Of a stretch of DNA of 48,015 nt, positions 1 through 6,800 are shown in pieces. The notes under the pieces were generated by a model that made no database searches, was not told the DNA's origin, and saw only the letters and a program-made list of their open reading frames with translations. Source of the DNA: Chitinophagaceae bacterium UBA3961 (lineage in GTDB: Bacteria > Bacteroidota > Bacteroidia > Chitinophagales > Chitinophagaceae); assembly GCA_002385265.1 (NCBI GenBank), contig DGDD01000152.1, positions 1-48,015 of the forward strand, given 5' to 3'. How positions within the stretch are numbered: position 1 is the first letter of the stretch; the number at the start of each line of letters is the position of its first letter. Both the position numbers and the translations under genes were made by a program.

Positions 1-1399
1 TGAAGCAGGCAGAAGTAGTGTTTTGTGTTTCGCGGTTTTTGGTAAATACAAGTCTATTATAGGCCGGAGTTGCATCTACAATTGAACTTACAAATTTTAC
101 GATCTGAAGTTCGCCCATATAATTGATTTTATCGGCATCGTCGCTAGGGCGGTGGTAATCGCTGTGTAAACCTGTGAAGAAGAAAAGAACGGGAATGTCT
201 TTTCTGTAAAATGAGGTATGATCACTTGGTCCGGTGCCACTTGAATCGTACTTGAGGGTGAAATAGGATTTCTTATCGGAGCTGTACTTTGTAAATAGCT
301 GACTCCACCAAGGCGAAGTGCCAAAACCGCCCACTGTAAGTACTTTGGTGCTGTCGTTCAATCGACCCACCATATCCATATTGATCATATAGTTAACCGA
401 CTTTAAGTCAATAGTTGGATTATCGGCAAAGTATTTTGATCCATTCAATCCAAGCTCTTCGGCAGAGAAGGCTAGGAACAAGTAGTTTTGTTTTGTTTCT
501 TTCTTGTTTTTGAAATAGCGGGCCAATTCAATCATGGCTGCGGTGCCACTCGCGTTATCGTCGGCTCCATTGTGAATCAATTTTTCGCCGGTTCTTACCA
601 TAGAGTTACCATCTTCTCCGTATCCGAGGTGGTCGAAGTGTGCACCTATTACAACGGTAGAGCTAGCACCATTGTCAATGTATCCAACAATATTGGCTCC
701 TTTCCTTATTTTGTCGGTGATGGCAACTTTCAATTTCATGTCAAGTGTAGCCTCGGGGTCGCTGAGTACTTTTTTTCTACCCGACTCTGTAATGTAGAGA
801 ACGGGTATGGGGGCCATTTCCGGACGGTCTTTTGGGTTGAATTTCAGATTGTCAACTATAGTACCTGTATTGTAAACAATAAATGCTGTAGCGCCTTTTT
901 CCGCGGCCTTCGCAGCCTTGTTTTTCAATTCGGTAGAAAGATCGAAATGTGGATTGTCTTTATTTTCTTCTAAAAATTCTTTTAGATCAATAAACCAGGG
1001 AACGCCTTTTTCTGGAAGCGTAGCAGAAACCGCCGCTTCGGTGCTGCCATTAGCGCTGAAAGTAAGGGGGTAGAAGTCTTGATTTACCTTTAGTTCATTT
1101 CCATTGATGATCAAAAAAGTTGCAGCACCAATCTGTTTTCCATCATTGATGTCAAATTCCTGTCGAAATCCATCATTTCCTTTTGGACTCAGTCCAATGG
1201 CTTCAAACTGTTTAACAATATATTCTTGCGCCTTCTTCTCTCCTTCTGTTCCTGCACGTCTGCCCTCTAGTTCATCGCTTGCTAAGAAGCTGATATGAGT
1301 TTGAAGGTTTGTAAAGATTGGTTTGTCGGCTTTTTTGAGTTTTTGAGCGTTACCAACTAATGTAAGTGCTGATAGAGCGATCGTAATATAGGTGCGCAT
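1..1399 (-). CDS. Secreted M28 family zinc aminopeptidase (3' end beyond window)
   Basis: Exported metallopeptidase predicted to remove N-terminal residues from peptides in the periplasm. The ATG at 1399 opens a short signal peptide ending in VGNAQ; 466 residues are visible before the gene leaves the window. A PA-like insert (AFIVYNTG region) precedes the catalytic domain. The M28 metal and catalytic motifs are all present in order: GAHFDHLG (first His and Asp), DDNASGTA (bridging Asp), SAEELGLNGS (catalytic Glu-Glu), NMDMVGR (Asp) and the late HSDYHRPSDD (His). It lies 73 bases downstream of the CBM9-like lipoprotein gene on the same strand but has its own promoter-like element. The C-terminus is not visible. 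Confidence 0.9.
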   Translation of the reverse strand, partial: MRTYITIALSALTLVGNAQKLKKADKPIFTNLQTHISFLASDELEGRRAGTEGEKKAQEYIVKQFEAIGLSPKGNDGFRQEFDINDGKQIGAATFLIINGNELKVNQDFYPLTFSANGSTEAAVSATLPEKGVPWFIDLKEFLEENKDNPHFDLSTELKNKAAKAAEKGATAFIVYNTGTIVDNLKFNPKDRPEMAPIPVLYITESGRKKVLSDPEATLDMKLKVAITDKIRKGANIVGYIDNGASSTVVIGAHFDHLGYGEDGNSMVRTGEKLIHNGADDNASGTAAMIELARYFKNKKETKQNYLFLAFSAEELGLNGSKYFADNPTIDLKSVNYMINMDMVGRLNDSTKVLTVGGFGTSPWWSQLFTKYSSDKKSYFTLKYDSSGTGPSDHTSFYRKDIPVLFFFTGLHSDYHRPSDDADKINYMGELQIVKFVSSIVDATPAYNRLVFTKNRETQNTTSACF

Positions 1400-1434
1400 G
1401 TATACTGGTTTGTAAATCAAAATCAATAATAGTG

Positions 1435-1442
1435 CAAAGGTA
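1435..1442 (-). promoter_or_regulatory. Bacteroidota -7 element TACCTTTG for the M28 peptidase gene
   Basis: Read on the minus strand this is a perfect TAnnTTTG, the Bacteroidota sigma-ABfr -7 consensus, 35 bases before the ATG at 1399. A matching TTTG at -33 is not evident. It suggests the peptidase can be transcribed separately from the gene upstream. Confidence 0.45.
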
Positions 1443-1472
1443 GCAGGAGAATCTGTTAAATTCTGTACCGTT

Positions 1473-2150
1473 TTAGGGATTTAAGATCAGTTTTGAGTAC
1501 TGTAATACCCATCCGGCCTGGGCACCGGTTAAGGCCTTTTTTTCTAAATTCGACATAATGGCTTTGCGAACACCCGGTTTGTCAAAATCATGGTAGGTAA
1601 GCGCAAATTGAAGCTCATTTCCGTTTTTCAGAAAGGTTTTTTCTAATAAGGGTGATTTTTTAATGGCAATCTCAAAAACAACGGATTTGTCTTGCCTGTT
1701 TACGGCGATTTTAGAATCGCTGATTATTTTTTGTGCGATACTATCTTTTATATCTGCTTGTAGTTTTTGGTTGAGGAGAGCTTGTATGGAGCTCGTTTGA
1801 GTTTTGGTGCTGTCTTTCGGTGCTAGGATTAACTCGAAATGGTCGCCAGGGCTTGTGCTATCGGGATAAACGAGGCTGTCATCATATGCTTCACCTAAAA
1901 TGTAGATGTAGTTTGCATCCCAACAGATTTTGAATTTTCCCATATAATCGGTGGCGTGGGGCAGTTTGCCTTCAAAATTCTTATCCAATAGAACGGAAGG
2001 AGCAGTGCTCCAACAATCATCATTTTTCTTACCGTCAATTGAAGGCGCACTTAAAATGGCAGCGGATTGAATGGTTGCTGAGTCGCTTGGGTTTGATTCG
2101 CAAGCTACTGCAAACAATAGAAGAAGGGCGTATAAGAGATAAGATTTCAT
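1473..2150 (-). CDS. Lipoprotein with CBM9-like (DOMON-type) domain
   Basis: A 225-residue lipoprotein. The signal peptide ends in the lipobox FAVAC, with Cys17 as the acylated residue. From about residue 34 the protein reads as a carbohydrate-binding family 9-like domain: SIDGKKNDDCW opening, a KICWDANYIYILGEAYDDSL strand pair, then GDHFELILAPKD, the usual CBM9-like order. Such domains bind sugars or heme, and no ligand can be assigned here. No catalytic domain is attached. The start is fixed by the lipobox; a -7 element lies only four bases upstream of the ATG. The stop is followed after 73 bases by the M28 peptidase gene. Confidence 0.75.
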   Translation of the reverse strand: MKSYLLYALLLLFAVACESNPSDSATIQSAAILSAPSIDGKKNDDCWSTAPSVLLDKNFEGKLPHATDYMGKFKICWDANYIYILGEAYDDSLVYPDSTSPGDHFELILAPKDSTKTQTSSIQALLNQKLQADIKDSIAQKIISDSKIAVNRQDKSVVFEIAIKKSPLLEKTFLKNGNELQFALTYHDFDKPGVRKAIMSNLEKKALTGAQAGWVLQYSKLILNP

Positions 2151-2154
2151 GAGG

Positions 2155-2162
2155 CAAAATTA
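2155..2162 (-). promoter_or_regulatory. -7 element TAATTTTG abutting the lipoprotein start codon
   Basis: Perfect TAnnTTTG on the minus strand, separated from the ATG at 2150 by only four bases (CCTC). Transcription would start at or next to the A of the ATG, giving a leaderless or near-leaderless mRNA. No clear -33 TTTG was found. Confidence 0.45.
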
Positions 2163-2283
2163 CTGGAATAAACAGGATAATGGAAGCCTAAACGGCTCTG
2201 GACCACGAAATAGGGTCATTTTATCGGTTCGCCCCTTATTTAAATAATTTAAAATCTGTTTCTTCAACTGGACTTTTTTCCTT

Positions 2284-2291
2284 TACTTTTG
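2284..2291 (+). promoter_or_regulatory. -7 element TACTTTTG upstream of the SNF2 gene
   Basis: Perfect TAnnTTTG on the plus strand in the 176-base divergent region. It is 69 bases before the ATG at 2360 and 36 before the alternative TTG start. The -33 region holds only a weak TGTTT. Confidence 0.45.
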
Positions 2292-2359
2292 CCAATTGGC
2301 CTTATCTGAAGAGCCATTTTTAAGTATTGACGCGAAAGCTGCTAAAAAAAACGAACCGA

Positions 2360-5300
2360 ATGGCCTTACCCCATCTTACGAAATATGTGTACACCCATGG
2401 AACCGATGAAGTGATCCGTAGAGGTAAAAAGATACACGCTATTGGATATGTAGAGTTGGTTGACTTTGATGAACTGTTGGACTCTGTTACGTTTCGCGTA
2501 AAAGATGACAGTTATGCTACCTACTATAAAGTTCATATCCAAAAGTTCAAAGACCCAAAGGCGATGTCGCTACGATGTGCCTGCCCCTATAATTTAGGAG
2601 ATATTTGCCGTCACGAGGCTGCATCACTTATTCAACTTCAAGAGTTGATTGATCGGAATATGTTGAAGAGTGAACAGATCGCTTACGACCAGAAGCACAC
2701 GGTGGTGAAGATGAAGTTTATAGATTTGAAAACACTTCGATTGCTTTGTTCTCCCGAATCGTATCAGGCAGCTGAGAAATACTTGCGTACACAAAAGCCA
2801 CGAATAGAACACGCCAAAGATGAAGTGGTAAAAGCTAATGTAGCTATTGACGGTACAAATTATCCCGTTGTATTAAGAAAGAACGAAGAACGTAACTTCG
2901 ATACAAGTTCAACATTTGAAGATGCTAATCATCCTTTGAGCTTACCCAAAGTAATTTTATTCTTGCATCTCTTGAATACGTATGGTCCTCATTATTTCGA
3001 CACCATTCGCAATTGGGATAAAGAAAAGAACAAGTTATTAGAAGCCTATGGCTACTCACTAAGTGACGATTTAACCGGTAAGTTTGAGTTTACGTATAAG
3101 GAAGGGAAGCCATTTTTACGCGTATTGGATACGAGCATAAAAAGAGTAAGTCCGCAAGAAGTTGCAAAGTCGAAACCAATTCCAACCATTGCTCCTGTTG
3201 AGAAGGAAGTAGTGAGTGAAGAAGAGGTGAAGGTCGTTCCTGCGGGTAAATCAACTAGGATTGGCGCTGTTTTTAATTTGAGTCACGATAGCTATCCGGG
3301 CTTTACAGTAGACGCTATTGGTGGCGAAGTGAACGATAACAGTGATGCATTTGTAGGAAAGGTGGAGAAACTTGATTTAAGCAAGTTTGTAAATCCGGAA
3401 GATTATAATGAGTTGGATCAGCAATTGATTCCTACGCTTCGAAAGATGCACACCTCCGAGATCACTAAATATTTGAACAGAAACTCTCCTTTTAGTGCGA
3501 TATGGGAGAACATCATACATCACGAAGAAGATGATTTGCCGGAAGACACCAAGGCTTTGATGATTGATTATCTTCATCCGAAACTGAAAAAGTTCTTCGC
3601 TGAGAATTCTCTGAACCCATTACTGTTTTACTATAAGAATAAGAAATCGTTTAAAACCGAAGACCTGAAAACCTTTGGCATGAGTACTGATTTCATCACG
3701 CCTTTTTTCAAGGTGAAGATGGAAAAGTCGCAGTATGAAGTGCAATGCTGGGTTCGTTTGAATGGTAAAGATGTTCCTCTTAGCAGCAATGAGTTAAAAA
3801 ACAACTTACTCTTTTTCTTTGAAGAAAATCTTTATTGCTGGGGAAGTGCGGAAGATGCAAACCTCCTCTTACAATTTGAAAGCAAAGGAAAATTAAGTTA
3901 TTCTAAAACCGATTGGCCTGTTCAATTGCAACAAACTGTGTTGCCATTGAGTAGAACCTATTCTGTAGAATTTGAGCCTTCTTTGATCAGTGAAGTGAAA
4001 GACGGAGAGCCGGAGAAGCGTGTAGTGTTACAAGAGAAAGGTGATTATCTGGTATTTCAACCGCTGTTCACTTACAAAGGCTTTGAAACGAAGCCCGGAG
4101 GGAAAGATGAATTAATAATACCTGATGGCAATAAAGTGATGGTGGTAAAGCGCGACAAGGAGAAGGAGTTGCACTTCATTCAAAAGCTGGAAGCCTTGCA
4201 CTCCAACTTTATTCGTCCTGATGGCGGCCAGCAGTTGGCCTTGAAGGGTGGAGATGTGTTGAAGAACAATTGGTTTTTCTTGTTCGTGGATGCGATGAGG
4301 GATTTAAAAGTGCCTGTGTTTGGGCATGATGCATTAAAGAACTTCCGATTCAATACTGCGAAGCCGCAAACCAAGATTCATATTAGTAGCAATACCGATT
4401 GGTTTGATGCAAAAATTGACATAGAATTTGGCGACCAAAAAGTAACGATCGCCGACGTAAAGAAGGCGCTCTCCAACAAACAGCAATTTGTTCCGCTTCA
4501 AGACGGCACTTTGGGTATTTTGCCGGAAGAATGGATCAAGAAATATTCATTGTTGTTTAGGGTTGGTGAAGGAAAGCAGAATCAATTGAAACTTTCCAAA
4601 TACCACATGAGTGTGATCGACGAGTTGTATGAGAACAGAAACGAAGAAGAGCTGGTACTGAAATTGGAGGAGAAATATGAGCAATTAAGAGAATTCAAGA
4701 ATATTCGGGAAGTGCCACCACCGGCGCATTTGGCGCCTATTCTCAGGCCTTATCAGGAGCATGGTTTCCATTGGTTGAACTATTTAACTGAAGTGGGTTG
4801 GGGAGGTATTTTGGCCGATGACATGGGTTTGGGTAAAACCATTCAAGCACTCTGTTATTTGCATCATTTCAAAGCGAGCACCGGTAATTTGAGGGCCTTG
4901 GTAGTGTGTCCAACAACCTTGATGTTCAACTGGGAGAATGAGATCAAGAAATTTACACCCAACTTGACATATCATATTCATCATGGTGGTGAAAGAACAA
5001 GGATCAAGGATCAGTTCATGACCACGAATGTGATCATTACCACATATGGAACTTTAAGAAGCGATATTAAGTTGTTGGTTGACATTCCGTTCGATTATGT
5101 AGTATTGGATGAATCGCAAGCCATTAAAAACCCTGCAAGCAAGGTTACAAAAGCTGCTTCGCTCATTAACGCCAAACATCGTTTGTGTTTGAGTGGTACG
5201 CCGCTTCAAAACAACACTTTTGATATTTATGCGCAGATGAACTTCCTCAATCCGGGTATGTTGGGAAGTATGGAATATTTCCGCCAGGAGTTTGCCATAC

Positions 5301-6130
5301 CCATCGATAAATTCGGGGAAGCCGATCGAAAAGATCATTTGAGAAAGTTGTTGTTCCCTTTCATTCTAAGAAGAACGAAAGAGCAAGTGGCGAAGGATCT
5401 TCCTGAGAAATTGGAAATGGTATTGTTCTGCGAGATGCAAGAAGATCAAAGAGCAATTTACGATGCCTATAGAAATGACTTTAGGGATAAAATTTTGGGC
5501 ACTATTGAATCGGCCGGCATACAGAAATCGCAGTTGACGATTTTGCAGGGCTTGATGAAGTTGCGACAAATTTGCGATTCTCCGGCTATAATGAATGAGC
5601 AAGAGAAGTTCCCAAATCACTCAATTAAATTGGAAGAAATTGGAAGAGAAATCACTGAAAACATCAGTAATCACAAAGCTCTGATCTTCTCTCAATTCTT
5701 AGGAATGTTGGCGTTGATCAAAGATAAGTTGAAGGAGTTGGAAGTTGATTTTGAATACTTCGACGGAAGTACCACTGCTGTTGATCGTGAGCGAGCCATT
5801 CAGCGCTTCCAAAATGATGAAAAGTGCAGGGTGTTTTTGATATCGTTGAAAGCCGGTGGTGTGGGTTTGAACTTGACAGCGGCCGACTATGTATACATCG
5901 TTGATCCATGGTGGAACCCGGCTGTTGAGCAGCAAGCTATTGACCGTACCCACCGTATTGGTCAGACGAAGAATATCTTCGCTTATCGAATGATTTGTAA
6001 AGATACCATTGAAGATAAAATTCTTCAGCTCCAAGAGAAAAAGAGAGCTTTAGCGAAAGACTTAATAACTGATGATGATGGTTTTGTGAAGAGCCTCACG
6101 AAAGAAGATGTTGAGTATTTGTTTAGCTAA
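2360..6130 (+). CDS. SWIM zinc finger SNF2-family ATPase/helicase
   Basis: A large Swi2/Snf2-type DNA-translocating ATPase of 1256 residues. An N-terminal SWIM zinc finger is visible as C73-x-C75-x7-C83-x-H85. A long middle region without an obvious family follows. The C-terminal ATPase core has Walker A DDMGLGKT (K826), the Walker B variant DESQ (917-920), LSGTPLQNN, and the second RecA lobe ending in DPWWNPAVEQQAIDRTHRIG. A TTG at 2327 is in frame 11 codons upstream just after a stop; I prefer the ATG at 2360 because TTG starts are uncommon here and the bases before ATG are A-rich. It is monocistronic, ended by a terminator at 6138. Proteins of this layout are widespread in Bacteroidota; a role in chromatin or DNA repair is inference. 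Confidence 0.92.
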   Translation: MALPHLTKYVYTHGTDEVIRRGKKIHAIGYVELVDFDELLDSVTFRVKDDSYATYYKVHIQKFKDPKAMSLRCACPYNLGDICRHEAASLIQLQELIDRNMLKSEQIAYDQKHTVVKMKFIDLKTLRLLCSPESYQAAEKYLRTQKPRIEHAKDEVVKANVAIDGTNYPVVLRKNEERNFDTSSTFEDANHPLSLPKVILFLHLLNTYGPHYFDTIRNWDKEKNKLLEAYGYSLSDDLTGKFEFTYKEGKPFLRVLDTSIKRVSPQEVAKSKPIPTIAPVEKEVVSEEEVKVVPAGKSTRIGAVFNLSHDSYPGFTVDAIGGEVNDNSDAFVGKVEKLDLSKFVNPEDYNELDQQLIPTLRKMHTSEITKYLNRNSPFSAIWENIIHHEEDDLPEDTKALMIDYLHPKLKKFFAENSLNPLLFYYKNKKSFKTEDLKTFGMSTDFITPFFKVKMEKSQYEVQCWVRLNGKDVPLSSNELKNNLLFFFEENLYCWGSAEDANLLLQFESKGKLSYSKTDWPVQLQQTVLPLSRTYSVEFEPSLISEVKDGEPEKRVVLQEKGDYLVFQPLFTYKGFETKPGGKDELIIPDGNKVMVVKRDKEKELHFIQKLEALHSNFIRPDGGQQLALKGGDVLKNNWFFLFVDAMRDLKVPVFGHDALKNFRFNTAKPQTKIHISSNTDWFDAKIDIEFGDQKVTIADVKKALSNKQQFVPLQDGTLGILPEEWIKKYSLLFRVGEGKQNQLKLSKYHMSVIDELYENRNEEELVLKLEEKYEQLREFKNIREVPPPAHLAPILRPYQEHGFHWLNYLTEVGWGGILADDMGLGKTIQALCYLHHFKASTGNLRALVVCPTTLMFNWENEIKKFTPNLTYHIHHGGERTRIKDQFMTTNVIITTYGTLRSDIKLLVDIPFDYVVLDESQAIKNPASKVTKAASLINAKHRLCLSGTPLQNNTFDIYAQMNFLNPGMLGSMEYFRQEFAIPIDKFGEADRKDHLRKLLFPFILRRTKEQVAKDLPEKLEMVLFCEMQEDQRAIYDAYRNDFRDKILGTIESAGIQKSQLTILQGLMKLRQICDSPAIMNEQEKFPNHSIKLEEIGREITENISNHKALIFSQFLGMLALIKDKLKELEVDFEYFDGSTTAVDRERAIQRFQNDEKCRVFLISLKAGGVGLNLTAADYVYIVDPWWNPAVEQQAIDRTHRIGQTKNIFAYRMICKDTIEDKILQLQEKKRALAKDLITDDDGFVKSLTKEDVEYLFS

Positions 6131-6137
6131 TTAATAG

Positions 6138-6163
6138 GGCAAGGACTCGTTCCTTGCCTTTTT
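6138..6163 (+). terminator. Rho-independent terminator of the SNF2 gene
   Basis: Stem GGCAAGGA / TCCTTGCC with loop CTCGT, followed by TTTTT, eight bases after the stop codon. Confidence 0.85.
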
Positions 6164-6206
6164 GTTGTAACCTTTATCAATAGTGTTTAAAACTCATCTT
6201 AGCAGT

Positions 6207-6647
6207 ATGAAATGGATGTTGGCAATTTCTATTGGACTACTGATCGTTTTTTCAGCGAATGCACAAGATTCGACTACCGTTTTGCGAGATCGATACAACA
6301 AAGAGGCCATTCTTCTAAGTTTTCCCTACTATTATAAAAATGATGTTCGGTTGCCTTTAAGAAAGCTTAAAGATGATCTGTTCATTTCTCCTAAGGCTTA
6401 TATCGCATTTGAGCAGGGCTATAGAAGGTACAGAACAGGTAAAGTGCTAACATTTACAGCTTTGGCTGCCAATATTGTGTCCTTGGCTACAATTAACAGC
6501 AATCGTCAATTGTCTACTGGACTCCTCATTGGCACCGTGGTAACAAATATTGTAGGCATGCGTATAAGTTTTGGTGGTAAACGCTTGATTGAAAAGGCTG
6601 TTTTCTTGAGAAACCGGGAGCTATTGTTTCCGGAGTCAAAACATTGA
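6207..6647 (+). CDS. Small secreted or membrane protein of unknown function
   Basis: A 146-residue protein from the ATG at 6207. It starts with a clean signal peptide (MKWMLAISIGLLIVFSANAQ). A GTG start eight codons upstream (6183) is possible but would put a charged extension before the signal sequence. Two hydrophobic stretches lie mid-protein (about residues 80-96 and 104-120), so it may sit in a membrane or the second may be buried in a fold. I do not recognise the family. It sits between the SNF2 terminator and the beta-barrel gene on the same strand, 153 bases before the latter. Confidence 0.65.
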   Translation: MKWMLAISIGLLIVFSANAQDSTTVLRDRYNKEAILLSFPYYYKNDVRLPLRKLKDDLFISPKAYIAFEQGYRRYRTGKVLTFTALAANIVSLATINSNRQLSTGLLIGTVVTNIVGMRISFGGKRLIEKAVFLRNRELLFPESKH

Positions 6648-6689
6648 AATTAAGGCCTGCTTGAGGCGTCCACTTGTCCGTTTTAAATG

Positions 6690-6717
6690 CCTTTTAACCC
6701 AAAGGAAAGGTTAAAGG
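6690..6717. repeat. Inverted repeat upstream of the beta-barrel gene
   Basis: CCTTTTAACC (6690-6699) pairs with GGTTAAAGG (6709-6717), with one bulged T and a 9-base loop. There is no T-run after it, so it is a poor terminator. It lies 84 bases before the ATG at 6801 and could be a leader hairpin or an operator. Confidence 0.35.
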
Positions 6718-6800
6718 ACAAAATTACTACGAAGACCTTACAAGTTTCTTAACCTTCCGGCGTCTAATACTGTCATAAGTAAGTTCCCCTAATCAATTTT

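Noticed and set aside
488..973. 161-codon plus-strand frame over the M28 peptidase gene
   Set aside because: It is the antisense of a gene with all catalytic motifs, has Cys/Phe-rich nonsense composition and no ribosome site.
2360..6130. Phage-defence system built on a SNF2 ATPase
   Set aside because: No methylase, nuclease, PLD or other defence gene is adjacent, and the gene has its own promoter and terminator.
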